From Rotaria macrura (Eukaryota; Rotifera; Eurotatoria; Philodinida; Philodinidae): DNA of 64,000 bases. The notes below the pieces were generated by a model that saw only the letters and a list, made by a program, of their open reading frames with translations, was not told where the DNA came from and ran no database searches. The first letter of the stretch is position 1. Each line of letters begins with the position of its first letter. A program made the translations under genes and the position numbers. Of this stretch, positions 1 through 13,400 are shown in pieces. Location of the stretch: contig OENT01000082.1 in assembly GCA_900239685.1 (NCBI GenBank), forward strand, positions 62,001 to 126,000, read 5' to 3'.

Positions 1-947
1 ATAATAATATTGGTTCAATATCAACCTCAATGAATGCTGGTAATAATGTTGGTACATTACCACAATTCGATGAAAAACATGCTGCAGCTGGAAATATATT
101 TGAACATCGTCAAGATTGGTCGATACTGAATCGACTTCCATTGCACAAACGAAATGCCATACATATTCGTCTTGAAGATGAAGGTCCTTATGGCAATGAT
201 GAAACACGATGTTTTGTTTTATCACAATTATCTATGGTCGGTTGCACAGATGTAACATGTACAGTTTGCGGTCAATCCATGGTTGTGTACGATCGATATC
301 CGCTTGTCGACGGTACCCTATTTTTGAGGTAATTGTCTTTTGAATAACGTGGTCACAATGACATGACCGACAATACGTAAATCCAAGAAAATTATGACCT
401 TGTACTTACTATAAGAAACTAAAACGAGTCTATTTTTGGAGAAAATCAATTGTATTGACAATAAACAATCGTTTAGTAATTTACTTTAACCTTTTTATTT
501 TCTAGTCCTATCAAACATAGTGACAATGGAAAAGTGTCCATTACCGTTTACCATAACGAGCGGCAACTCTATCTACATGGGATATGCCTTGAATGTCTAT
601 CCATGCGTTCATTACATGTACTTTGTCGCCTATGTAAGAGTAAATTCAATTTTGATCCAATTATTTTTGGCACGCTCTATTATTATGGTATGCTGATGAG
701 TCTTTGCGTTTGTCGATATAATTGTTATTTCTTTTCCCTTTTCTTTTGTTTCAAAGATCTGTTCGCAGCATTTCCATGTTGTCAAGCAAGGTTGTCGTGT
801 TCGAAGTGTTTTCAACCGATTGTTTCAATAAAAGATGGTCTAATTAATTTTAGTAACTATTCATCCGAATTCGAATGTGGCCATTGCGGGTCGAAGAGTC
901 ATCATTTCGTTAAACCATTTGATGAAATATTTGAAAAACGATTGTAA
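1..947 (+). CDS. HECA: Headcase/HECA family protein, 3' part
   Basis: Open from the left edge, so the 5' end lies outside the window. Exons by frame and GT-AG: 1-328, 506-687, 757-947 (stop at 945-947). The joined protein carries the hallmarks of Headcase proteins: HKRNAIHIRLEDEGPYG, then VYDRYPLVDGTLFLSP across the first junction, then a Cys-rich tail with CLECL, CRLC, FAAFPCCQARLSC, CGHCGSK and the terminal HHFVKP motif. The second intron (688-756) is 69 bp, divisible by three and free of stops, so an intron-blind reading inserts 23 foreign residues between GTLYYY and DLFAAF. In flies Headcase restrains growth and differentiation of imaginal precursors and is reported to work with Unkempt downstream of TOR; that role is inferred from the family. 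An AATAAA lies at about 1036. Assignment is firm; only the N-terminus is missing. Confidence 0.9.
329..505 (+). other. HECA intron (177 bp)
   Basis: Phase-2 intron with donor AG/GTAATT and acceptor TTTTCTAG. Removing it restores the Headcase motif FLSPIKH. No other feature seen. Confidence 0.85.
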
Positions 948-2269
948 ACTATAATTATTTATATTAGCTACGTATATATGTAACTATTTTCCTAGTTAGT
1001 GTATTGATTTATCTTATTTTCTTTTTCTCATTGTAAATAAATCAATTGCTAAAACTGAATATCTATCTCGTGTGATTGACAGGCTCCTAGTGTTGATGAG
1101 TTCAATGGCGAATAATCAGTAGTTACACGTTTTGATGCATGTATGTCGTTGTATCATCACATTTATCATCAAACTATAAGAATAACTCTCAATAAGGCAT
1201 ACCTACACATGCGTATATTTCTAATTGACTTGAAAAATGAATGCTGATTAGATAAGAAAAAGAATTTATTAGTATAAAACGATACACAATTGTAGAATAG
1301 TACAAGTGCACCTTGTTTTTTATTCTTTCCAAGGCATATGTCTCTGATTATCATTATCTTTTCTTTTTCTTAGATTTACAGACGTTTATCAAACGGCAAG
1401 ACATAAAACCACAATGTACAACGCCTACAAATCTGTTTGTCGAATTATGAATGAGACAAGCAGTACGGGAGAAGTTGCTGTACTTTTATCTCCTATATGT
1501 CTGTGCGAGAGAGAGAGAAAGAGAAAAGAAAAAAAAAGGATAACACTAGGAAGAGACAGAGAAAGAATATATGTATATATATTCTTATAAGCCATTTGGC
1601 TCCTGATTTTGGTTCGTCGAACGCAAAGGGAACAAGGATAAATTTGTGTTTTATCACTGTTTATTTGTATTTGCGTGTTTCCTTAAAGACACTATTCTAG
1701 TAAGTAAGAAAATCAAACACTTTTCCTCTAAATCATGTACCAAAATTGGAATAGAATGACTGTACATTGATTAGACGGAGGAAAAAAGAAGAAATGTGAT
1801 ATACTTCCTATGTGTATGTTATACATATTTTACAAATGCTATCAGACATAAGAACGAAATGATTGTGAAGATCTATGTAAAAGTAAAGGAAAACCAACGT
1901 GACAACTTAAAATTGAAAAGTTCGTTCACTTTTCAAGAGTTATCTATACAAAGCAGAGATATATTGTTTATCTTAACACTGAGATTCAGCTTTACATGTC
2001 CACTGTGGAAATGTCAGGGATTCTTCTTTATATTCATTTCTTTAAGGTTATGAGATCATAATTGCTATGCCTTGAGCTATTGATTTATTGTTTTTATTTA
2101 TTTTTTCTATGAAGTACACTCATTTTGGCTATATGCCAAGATTATCAATAATTTCGATTTAAGTCGACAAAATTTCATTAACAAACATTTGAGTATGTTA
2201 CAAGAAAATAATACTCCAGTAAAATATAAGATTACTGATACCAACAAAAGTACATCGACAAAAAAAATC
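948..2269. other. Intergenic: HECA 3' flank and MEF2 5' flank
   Basis: AT-rich. Contains a purine-rich GA/AAG tract at about 1504-1566 and nothing that looks coding on either strand. An ATG at 2195 is in frame with MEF2 but precedes the conserved MEF2 N-terminus, so I treat 2195-2269 as 5' UTR or an unconserved extension. Confidence 0.6.
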
Positions 2270-2750
2270 ATGGGGCGTAAAAAAATTAATATCACTCGTA
2301 TCAATGATGATCGTACTCGTCAAGTGACATTCACGAAACGAAAATTTGGTTTAATGAAAAAAGCATACGAATTATCAGTACTATGTGGATGTGAAATAGC
2401 ATTAATGATATTTAACAGTAATGGTCGTCTGTTTCAATATGCATCATCTGATATGGATAAAGTATTGTTGAAATATGCAGAATATAATGAGCCACATGAA
2501 TCATGTACTAATGCTGATATCATTGATGTAAGTATACTAATGTTTTTATTTTCATTTTCTTCTTCAATTAATGAAATTTATTTTTAAAAATCGACCACAA
2601 ACAAGATCCTTAATAAAAAACATTCAATAATAAAACCAACAGTAAGTGGAAGCAGTGACGATACTGAAATCATGGAACAAAATGATGAAAGTAACGATCA
2701 AACATTTGCTGATAGTGTTAATAATGTAAGTGTCTAACATTTGACACACA

Positions 2751-2788
<38 letters not shown>

Positions 2789-3674
2789 TATGATAATTAT
2801 TTATTTTATTCATTTAGTTTCTTGTCAATAGCAATTTAAGTTGTTCATCATCAAATAACAATAGCCATGATATGACATTCCTTAATAATAATGCTACAAC
2901 AACCGTTTTACCCGATTTTCAATATTTAACATCATCTTCCGATGAACAACCATTATCAACAACAATAATAAATCACATTCCCAATTATCCTATTCCGAAA
3001 TCGATTGATGTTCATCAATATGGAAATAACGTGACAAATAATAATAATAATAATAACAACAATAATACTATTACTACTACTACTACTAATAGTAATAATA
3101 ATAGTATTCACTCAAATACAAATCATGTAAATAACAACAAACACATTTAATAAATTGTGCAAAGCTAAGAAAACCAAGAGAATTTTTTATACTACCTTTT
3201 AGGCTACACAATCCTCACATGCAACGATGAATCATTTTATAGCTCAACAACCAACAACGCACATTGGCCGTATTATGACTGGTGAGAAGAGGATTGTTTT
3301 AATGTCAAAATACAGTTTGTATTTTTAAATTTTCATTTAAATGTATTTAGTTGGTCCTGATATGAGTGTTTCATCCATTGATATCAATGCACTTGCATCA
3401 CAACTGACATCAAACTTTTTAGCTTCTTTAACGAATGCAACGGTTGTTACAAATACTGATAATGCATCAGCAACTATGCCTATTAAGTAAATAAATATAG
3501 AGACATATATGCATTTATAGCCTAAAATTAAAAGGAAAAATCTTTTTTTCTCGGATTACAGTCTGCTGAATCGAGATTGTCAAACAACGAACATTGGTAC
3601 AGGTCAAGCCATTATGTTAACCAATAGTCCAAATTCAATAGTGCTTACTGGACAGCAATCACAACAACAACAGC

Positions 3675-3705
<31 letters not shown>

Positions 3706-3847
3706 GCAGCAGCAATCCCAAATGCAACCACTTTGCCGGAACCTTGTCAAACAAGAACCTGTTATCTATAGAACAACAAATTCAACTATCAGTAGAAATG
3801 ATCTGTGCTATGAATCGAATATAAAACAAACTCGTTTATGGCAATAA
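2270..3847 (+). CDS. MEF2: MEF2 transcription factor (MADS-box)
   Basis: Six exons: 2270-2527, 2606-2725, 2818-3126, 3203-3281, 3351-3486, 3562-3847 (TAA), giving 395 aa. The start was chosen because MEF2 proteins begin MGRKKI; an in-frame ATG at 2195 would add 25 residues. The MADS box (residues 2-57) includes [19 protein letters not shown]. The MEF2 domain follows, with [15 protein letters not shown] and [14 protein letters not shown]; exon 2 begins ILNKK, matching TLRKK of other MEF2s. The remainder is low-complexity Asn/Ser/Thr/Gln, including a glutamine run encoded at about 3655-3716, as expected of a transactivation region. It binds YTA(A/T)4TAR elements and drives muscle and neuronal programmes in other animals (inferred here). 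Introns are all 70-92 bp. Identification is secure; the middle exons are supported mainly by frame and splice sites. Confidence 0.93.
2756..2790. repeat. (TCA)n microsatellite in MEF2 intron 2
   Basis: About eleven consecutive TCA/CAT triplets just upstream of the exon-3 acceptor. Length polymorphism is likely. Confidence 0.9.
3655..3716. repeat. CAA/CAG repeat encoding the MEF2 polyglutamine run
   Basis: Mixed CAA and CAG codons in the last MEF2 exon, in frame, giving about 20 glutamines with a few CAG interruptions. Confidence 0.9.
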
Positions 3848-6744
3848 AAGACATATATTTCCGTCAAAAAAAAATTCCATCTAGAAAAACAATATTGAGT
3901 TTTTTCAAAACAAACTTTCAAACAGAGTTCTGTATCCTATAAACCATTGCTTAACATAACCCTTTTATTGTACTTGTAATTCACGACACACATGCACACT
4001 CATACACATACATACGTAAATGCACACTATTTCTGTTGTATCTATTCCGAATATTATCTTTATTTTTCTTCTTTATTTGATTCATGTTTTGTTCTGGTCA
4101 TAATCCTCGTCTCTGAAGATAAGTTATACATCTATTTTAGAAAACTCGAATTTTTTTCTTGTACTGTCAATCAAATAACAATAGTTGCTATCTAAAAAAA
4201 TACATCTTATTTTTTTCTTCAAGGACAAACTAGGGATGCCATTGTCAATCAAAGATTGTGACAGTACACAACAAGAATTTGATGATTTTTATGAAATATC
4301 TGAAGTATTTGTATACAAACATATATATATACTTGTATAGAATTTCAGATAAAATTATTGGTTAATGATACAGCTTTGCGAAATTCAAGCATGTTCATCT
4401 CATGGAACGAGGAAAAGTCCTAGAGTTGATTTATATTATAATTTCATATAGGTTGAGTTGCTCCGAAAACATTATTGCTAGGAACCTTGATGTAACCAAA
4501 GTTATCTCTTACAAAACTAGAGTAAACAACTTGACATAAACAAGGACATGGAATTTTTGCTTCATAGATTTTAGCGAAAAGAAAAACGAACACTGGATTA
4601 AGACAACAATAAATACTTTACTTTGTCTCAAGTCTGTGGCAAATAGTTAGCCGAATCGCATGCATTGTATAGTAGATCCTGACACCGATATTATCTCGTT
4701 GTTCTAAATTGTATCAGTTAGAAAAAAGTTTTTCACTTAGTAATATATATTTTTATTTGTATACTTATTGCTCCTACAGGGCATCTCTATCAGATGGATA
4801 GATGCGATGTATGAATAAATCTTTTTATTTCATATTACTTAGAAAAAAATAACTGATTGGTTAAGCTAATTGACAGAAAAAAGTTTTCTCTGTTCATTTC
4901 TCAGTAAATTTGATTCAACATTTATCTTCACACAAAAAAATAACAGTACCATTTTATACATTGGATTTTCATGTCAGATTACAGTAACCGTACATCGTAC
5001 TAGAATTGTTTCATCTATCATCAGTAGTTATGACTTATAGTTATTTCATTATTAAGAATGACCGTTCAACGATTGATTTTACACGTGCTCATACACTACG
5101 TGATTGTAGCAAACGGTTGATGTAAGAATACAATATTCGAGTTTAAAATAAAAAAGTGAATCGATCAGTTGTACAAAACAATTTCTCGATTGGTAAGATT
5201 TTCTTTCCATCGTAGCTGGTATGCTTTATATACTACTGATTGAATACCAATATCATTCTATTTCAAATAGTTTTCATAGAATCTAACTAACTGTTTCGTC
5301 TCATTCAGCCTTATCTAAATCAAACCAAAATCATTTATGAGCTACATGAATACTACTAGGTGTTAAAACTGATTGCTAATCTGTAATATACCTATTGAAT
5401 GCTTTTAATAATTTTATAAACATCAATGTAATGTTCATGAACGATATTACAAATTTTGATTGTAGTAATTTGAAATACTTCCTAACATTCGAATGAGAAC
5501 TTTACAATTACTATACTACTGATTGAAACTGTTCTTTAGAAATTCTAGATGATAGTAAGATGGAAATTTCTCTTTCGAGATTCAACACACTATCAATAAA
5601 AATCTATTTCATCGAAAAATATCTTAAATGCTAAGCAATCTGTAATGTTAAGCATATATTCAAACAATGCGTACAAGATAATAGGATGCAATCTCAAAAG
5701 GAACTAGAGTATATAGATGTATTAATGATAAAAGAATCTATTCCGATATGTTTACTTTGTAAACATGAAACATCCAATTGTGTATTTAATTTAAAATGGT
5801 CTATTGACAGAAACTGGTGTGTTTTATATAAAAAGAAATATTTATCATCTTAAAGAAAGGCGAAAACCGTTTCTTTTTCTTTCTCCATTTTTACGTTGTC
5901 TGTTGCATTTGATATAGTACTAATATCTGTTGCTTGTCTTTGCTCTATTCTTTTAGAACGTCAAGGTTATAAGAATACGATGAAAAACGAATTAGATAAT
6001 GTTTCGCAAGATTGTTTTCTTTTGATAAAACACTAGTTTGCAGTTTAATTCAATTCATGATGAAAATAATGCACTATTACATAATTTGTAAACTTAAACA
6101 TGAAAATAGATTCTATAAAACAATTAATTTTCTCTTTACGATACAATATCAACTGATAGGAGTTTGTCTATTTTTGAATGATTCATGTATTCAATGCTGC
6201 AAAACATGGAACAGCAGTATGCAGACATATATATGTATATATATTATTGAAATGACTACCTTTATGAGATCCATTAGAGACAAAAGAAAATATTTCAAAA
6301 ATCTTTAATTTGCATTTTACAACACCGGTACATCATCAGAAACGAAATACTAAGGAGAACACACGTTATAATTATACTTTTCAGGAGCACATATTCTTCA
6401 TGTTATTTACTAGAAGTTCATATAATGAATTTTTGCATAGATTTATTTTTTCTTGAATCATTTTCGTGTTAAAACAAAGCCTAATAGTGGACTAGCAAAA
6501 AAGAACTAAAATTAAAATGCCATAAGATAATATTTGTTAACAACTACAAATATCTAATTTTTAACTTGACTTCTCTTATCTTCGGACAACAACACAAACT
6601 CTACCAACATCATCTCTATGTTGTCTTTTTTTTTATTATTTTCCTTTACAGTTAAAAAATATTTTATCTTATCAGTTTTCGTATATCGCATCTCTTGAAG
6701 CAATAGATTTCACATCATTTTCATTTATTCATCTTGAAGGGAAG
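3848..6744. other. Intergenic, 2.9 kb, no gene seen
   Basis: AT-rich sequence between MEF2 and the secreted-protein gene. The only long open stretch (about 6012-6308, + strand) is AT-biased, lacks domain-like composition and is probably chance. An alternating (TA) run lies near 4320. No RNA gene or mobile element recognised. Confidence 0.55.
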
Positions 6745-9083
6745 ATGAAGCACTACAGAGTCTTCTTTTTGTTGGCATTATTAATCTCTGAATATTGTGC
6801 GCAAGAACCTACCACAATTTCAGCGAATGACTGGACTGGTGACCCACGCGTATGTACAGTTGATGCATCTGCACCGCCTTCACAGGACAAGCCACAACCA
6901 ACTTTTCCTAACCAAGCCGAATTCACTTTAGAAAGAGTAGAAATAAAGCACATATTAAATATTACTCTACCTAGTCAATTGACCATGTACCAATATTTGT
7001 ATGATTACGATGCTAATAAATTGATATTAATTAAAAATTCTAATGGTTTGATCGATGCTGAGTATTACTACTACGACAAACTGAAAAAAGCGACATATCT
7101 ACCTGGAGATTTTTGTGCCGTTAGTGATATTCCTTTAGGCAGCGATTCAGGTATGTTGAAATCAACCGAATGCAATTAACATTCACGTTTTTTCTTTGTT
7201 CTATTTGTAAGATGGCCTATCGGCTATTCAATTACAAGACGGTAAACCGCATATTCGTCCATTGAATGAATTTTTGCTCTTCTCAAGTAATGATCCACGA
7301 CGACCTATAGTGCGACCAAAATATATCGGTCAATCTATTGTACGTGGAATTCCAGTTGATCAATGGGATGTTTGTATACTCGACAAAACTAATCTTATCA
7401 CTGCTCGACGTACATGGTCCGTCGCACAAAAAGGTTTTCAAGCACCAGCAGGTCCTGTTGGCGACTCAGTTTTTCCAGTTCAAGCAATCATCAAAATGTC
7501 AGTGCTGTTTCCTAATGGTACACAACTAGAAGAAGTCGATGAAGTATTCAATGTTTATGCATACAGACCAGGAATTATCGAGAATGTTGCTCAATTGTCT
7601 CCACCGAAAGGTTCTTTCTGTTCTTTTGGACCAAATCAAGATTTAATTTCACTTCAAGAAGCTGGCATTGAATGGCCTGACCGTTTTAGTGTTCGTATTG
7701 AAGCTTCATCATCACGCAGCTCACGATGGAACAGATTTCATTTACGTTTTGATCGTGGTCGTGGACGCGAATCGAAACGAATTCGTTATGACTATTTACC
7801 AGGTGATGGAGAAGATTATGAATCTATTATACATGACTATGGTGACAATTTAACATATGTTATTGATCGTCGTGTTGGCTCATGTAAAATAAATCGTGGG
7901 GTTGACTTTCCCGACATTAGTCCAACTCGTGATCCCATCAGTTTCTTTATTAAACATGAAGATCTTTTTATTGCTCCACGTGAAAGAAGATGGGAATTCA
8001 CTGGATTTCGAAGTAAGGAAAATACTTATGTTAGGCTATTGCAAGTTTACTATGGTCATCGTGTTTTTCTCTATTATTTTTTTAGCATGTCGAGGAGGTA
8101 CAATTCTATGTGCCTCAGTGACAACTTCCGTTGATCGTTTTCCTGCCATAGTTGAACCAGATACTGGTACACCAAGTGGTGAAAGATGGCTTGTAACAAA
8201 TATGGAATATGCTTGGTCTATGCGTGCACCTTTCGCCCCAACATCATCAGAAGAGCGCAGACGTTTCGATTATCCAGTGTATCTTAGTTTGAAGCTATAT
8301 CGTTATAGAAATCCAGCAAATCCATCAGTACTGGACATGGATTCAGAGGATGTGGAATATGAATTTTATGACATGTCTCGCGAATCTAATCCATGGGACT
8401 TTGATACCAGCCTATGTTATCGTTCTCTCAATTTAGAATATTTTCATCTTGGTTTCAGACTTCGACTCGATACAAACGGTGTTATCGATGGAAATCATTT
8501 AGATCGACGTTCGCTCGAACGAGAAGTTCATTTTACTCTTGCTGAGAAAATGCAAATAAAACCTCAACGTGTGACAGATATCGAAATAGTTCATGAGCGT
8601 GTTATGAGTGATGTACATGTATTTTTTACTTTACTTGGCACAACACCGAATCCTGAATCACCAACATTTGTTACTAATGGTGAATCAACAGCTGAACAAG
8701 CAAGAGATAGTCTTCGAAAAATTATTGACGGTGGAACATTTACGTTTACAATGAAATTAACTGATGAAATGGGTACAGATGTTCAATTTATGGGAGTCAC
8801 TGATTCATTAAGATCTGCAAGACATCTTATGTCATCCTATACAGCTGGTTCGAAAGTTATTGAAAAAGTATATTCAGGTGGTGCAAAGGCCGGTGCTGTC
8901 ATTGGTGGAATACTCGTTGGTCTTATTGGTGGTATTCTTGTGGCAGCAGTAATACGAATTATACGTAAAGAACCAATGCCGAAGATACCAATGCTTCCAA
9001 CTTCATTTTCCAATCCTTTGCCAAATATTAGTTTTTATAACAAGAAACCAACAGTTGAACCAAAAAGCTCATCCGATGCTTAA
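6745..9083 (+). CDS. Secreted/type I membrane protein with LolA-like domain
   Basis: Three exons: 6745-7150, 7212-8012, 8086-9083, giving 734 aa with all phases consistent. It begins with a clear signal peptide (MKHYRVFFLLALLISEYC, cleavage around residues 19-20). The ectodomain has paired YDYD-type strands, the motif RGIPVDQWDVC, and repeated blocks with conserved Cys and FSV/FTL strands. This resembles the large LolA-like ectodomain family of invertebrate membrane proteins, which is mostly uncharacterised; the family call is from memory of motifs. A single hydrophobic, Gly-rich segment at about residues 672-695 (GAVIGGILVGLIGGILVAAV) is followed by a basic 39-residue cytoplasmic tail. Topology therefore looks like type I, single-pass. 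Function is unknown. A possible lipid-binding role follows only from the fold name. Confidence 0.75.
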
Positions 9084-10469
9084 CACTATTTTAATAATAA
9101 TAAATTGAATATTTCTCTTTTTTTTTCTTTGATAAAATAAAACAGAAACATATATTATAATTTCCAGTAATGGATTACTTTGTACAAAATCTTTACTATT
9201 AAGACTGGCTTATCTTCTGACACGAAGATATCTGCTTACGTATCAGATGATCAGTGCTTTTCTTGCTTTATGTAAAAGAGAATAGCGATCAACCTTATTT
9301 AACTTAGTTTTGATCACATCACAAGACTAGGTGGTATAGAATTCATGTAATCAAAATCGTTTGTATACATATCAGTGATTTTATTGTAGTTTGCACGTGT
9401 AATGACTTTTGTGGTGTTATCGTCTATGAAAGCAAAGTATTATTTTTGATACAACTAAGACTCAAAATTTGAAAGCCATTAAAATATATATTATTCGACA
9501 GCTATCTCTGTTAGTGGATAGGATCAATATCGTATTTGATACGTCTCATGTACAAAAGAATTATATAAGCATGAAGTTTGTTTTTAGCATATAATGAAGT
9601 TAATTATTGAACGAACTATTCACATTTATTTATGTATTGACGATTTACTGCTTAAAATAACATTTGAACTAACTCACACCTGCACCAAATTATGTAATTC
9701 GAATCCATATGATATTTAATTCAGAATACTGAAGGACTTATTCTAATGCTCCAATAAATACTAGTAATAAGATAAATTTCAATCACTGTTGACATTCATA
9801 AGTAATGTTAAAAGTGAACAAGTTACACTACATTGAAACGATGAAACATATATGTTTACAATAAACCAAAAGAAGCATAGAAAAGGTAGAGATGAAAAAT
9901 TTTAGACAATGAGAGCAATCGAAAATATAATTCAAGTCTATGTTTAGGATCACAAAAATAGTATTATATTCATACGATGATTATTACAAACAAATAAAAA
10001 AAGGTCCAGTTATTTAATCAAGTCTGACATCTTTCATATGAGTTTCTTTCAGCAAAATTATATTGTTCATTCAATTGATATAACAAAGACTAAAACATTC
10101 ATTCATTGATTTCTGTTTTTTCTTCTTTTATGGATCATCGAAAAGTACTTCCTCTATTAATTGATAGCGCTATCTACAATGCATGGATTAGCTCAGTAAG
10201 TAGCTCCAATTACATTTCAACCACATATCAACGTTATATATGCAGCTATCTTTTATACAGTACAACAATTGAAAAAGTAAGATTTAATTTGTATATTCTA
10301 TTAGTTGTGAAAGGGAAATTTCACATATTATTGTGTTACATGTAAATATTGACTTGCAGAAATTGTCTGAAGGACGAATAGGAGTAGGAGAAAAACCTTC
10401 AAAAATCATCACAACTATGAAGAATGTTATCTTATATTCTCGTTTATTTTAAGATTTTTAGCCAAAAGA
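9084..10469. other. Flank between LolA-like gene and FE65; possible FE65 5' exons
   Basis: Mostly AT-rich with no gene. Two stretches look mildly coding on the + strand: from an ATG near 10130 to a GTAAG near 10276, and a block after a CAG acceptor at about 10358-10430 reading KLSEGRIGVGEKPSK. Either could be an upstream FE65 exon, but I could not join them in phase to the exon at 10470, so they are not included in the CDS model. Confidence 0.35.
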
Positions 10470-13400
10470 ATGAATGAATGTCAAAATAATCGGTGAGTTT
10501 CTCAATTTCTGTCCACTTTGGTAATCGAATTGAATTTCATATTGTTTTTCTTCCATGTAGAAAATCAGATATTTCTTCGCCTACAGAATCAACGGATAGT
10601 GGTGTACATGTCAATATGGAAAAACCTACAGCCGTTTGTATTCTTTGATTATTATGCTTATTTCCTACGGAAAATCTTCATGATTTTAGATTATAGATGA
10701 TAACATCAATCTTCCCACTGGTTGGGAACGTATTGAAGGTAAGCTTGTTAGGATTCGTCTTGAAATGAGATGAAACAATAATGAATTCTCTCGCTAGATG
10801 AAGAAGGTGTCTATTATTGGCATAAACGAACCGGTACAGTAACACGTGAACGTCCCGAATCAATCATCGATTCACCATCATCAACACTTTCATCCTCGTC
10901 ATCACATGATACATGTTTCGAAACGAATTCTTTATTATTTAAAAGTGAATCGAATCCTTCCATAAAAGTAAATAGCATTACCTACTATATTATTTGATAT
11001 GACGTAAATTCATATCGAAGTAACCTATCTATCATATTATATGTCTGCACATGCATAAATGCGATCGACTTTTTCATGTCAATCTATCTGTGCCATCTTT
11101 TCTTTAGACTGAATGAAAAGGCGAGGTTTCCTTGTATATGGTTAAAAAGATCAATATATGCTTAAATGTGAAAGTATGAAACTTTCAAATATCATGGAAA
11201 TATAATCAAAAAAATCACCTCTGTTATCTTTTTTTCTTCATCAAAGGAAACTCGAGTCGAGTAAAAGAAAGCGAATACTTTCCTAATGAGTAAATGATAT
11301 CGATATATGTTTTCTTGAATCAAATTTGAACCGACAACGTCGACCTTTAGAATAAATCATGTTACGATTTCCCAAGTCTTGCTAAAGCTCTCTTGATGAG
11401 TCTAGAACAATGACATAAGTGAAAATTTACTGCTTATAAACTCTGTTGTGTAGAAGAGCTTCAATACCAATAATCGGTAGTGTCTTTCTCTAGTAGCATC
11501 TGATTAGTTGTTTTCTCGTATTCACAGTTTAATCGGACTTCTAAATTTCGAATGAGCTTTTTTTATTCACTAAAAAACAATCAGTAGGTTTTAGAATGAT
11601 ATTCTATCCAGTTACTAATGAGAGAACAAAACTCAATCGTCTTTATTCATAAGATTTCATCACAGTGGAATATTGTGTTTCTTTCAAAAACCAAATGATA
11701 CGTTTTGTAAAATTTAGGCCACAGATGAAACTATGACTCAGCAGCATCGTTTTCATGTCCGATCTCTTGGTTGGACTACGATCGAAGAAGAAGATTTAAC
11801 AAACGAAAGAAGCAGTCGTGCGGTCAATCGTTGCATTTATGAATTATCACATGGTATTAATGATGGTATTGGTCGCTGGGGTGAAGGGAAAGATCTCTAT
11901 ATGGATATTAATAATACAGATATACTTTTAATTGATCCAACTGAAATGACCATTTTGCATAAGCAATCAATACCATCCATTCGTGTTTGGGGCGTTGGCA
12001 GAGAAAATTCAAGGTTGTATTCTATTGACTAGCAAATTAGTACCATTAGAAATGTTTTCTTTCTTTTTTTCTGTGTAGAGATTTTGCCTATGTAGCAAAA
12101 GATAAAGATCGTTCAGCACGAGTATATAAATGCCATGTTTTTCGTTGTGACAATACGTCAGCAAGAACAATAGCTAATACATTACGTGATATATGTCGAA
12201 ATTTAATGATTGAACGTGGACTACTAAGTAAAACAACGGAGATGTTAAGTGACGATATATCTCAACATAAACGGTAATTGTTACAAAAAGAAGAAATACT
12301 TATTCATTTCATTTCCCCCCTTGAACATTACAGATCAAAATCATATCCGGAATCACTTACAACCGATTTACCGAGTATTAAATGTTTTTTCTTTCTACAT
12401 GTGTATATAGATATATTCAAGAATTTCTAATCTAATGTAATTTTAGTTTCATTTCCCACGCCAATGCAAGAAGCAACAAATAATCTTTTATGTACTTATT
12501 TGGGCTGTGTTTATGTAGAAAAGCCAGGTGGCATGGATACATTACGCCCAGCAATCGAAAAAGTTTCAAAAACAGTTCCTGAAGATAAATGGCTTCCCGT
12601 CATTGTCGATATATCTCCTTCATCGTTTACAATATCTCATAACACTGTACGTTTGTGTCTGTTCTACAATATCGAATAGTTAGCATACGTCCGACTAATG
12701 ATTTCAATCGATTATGACATTAAGTTCATGCATGAACTTAATTAAGTAGATTTCTCCAAAACTAAGCTCGGTAGTATTTAGATTTTACGACTGTGTTTGA
12801 AAATTGTCGAAATCATGAGAAATACAATGGCGGCATTACTCATATTGTTATTGAAAATCAGAAAAGCTCTAATTTTCTTTTTTTTTTCTTGTCGTTCAAC
12901 ATCGCAATAACTTTGAAAATACAGCTTGAACACCAAATTTTTTCTATATGAGAGTGTTAATGGTTGGCTTTCACATAAAAATCTACTAACTAGAAGCTAT
13001 CATATATTGAGTTTCAAGATCATAAATGAGAACAATATTACTTAGTGATCGATTTAATAGCTTGAACTCTTTCAGACAATTAGTTTTTAGTGCAATGTTC
13101 AGCAGAAAGCCATCATGATACGAAGCTCTTGCTTTCATTGATTCGAAATTTTCATACACATCATTAATCAATAGTAAGATCAAGATTATGTCTCAATGTC
13201 ACTAACATGTTGGCGAGTTATTGATATAAAACATGTAATCACAAATGAGCAAGTCTTGCCTAAATTCGGTCAGTTGTTGTTTTTGTCTACACAGAGTATA
13301 AGATGTTCTGTACAAGTATTCGGTTTCTTGTTGAACTTCTGTAGAGCATTGATATAGATCTTTGTTAAATTTCAATGATCATCGCGAATTCTATCTAGAG

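Noticed and set aside
6012-6308. 98-codon open stretch upstream of the LolA-like gene
   Set aside because: AT-driven composition without domain features; likely chance.
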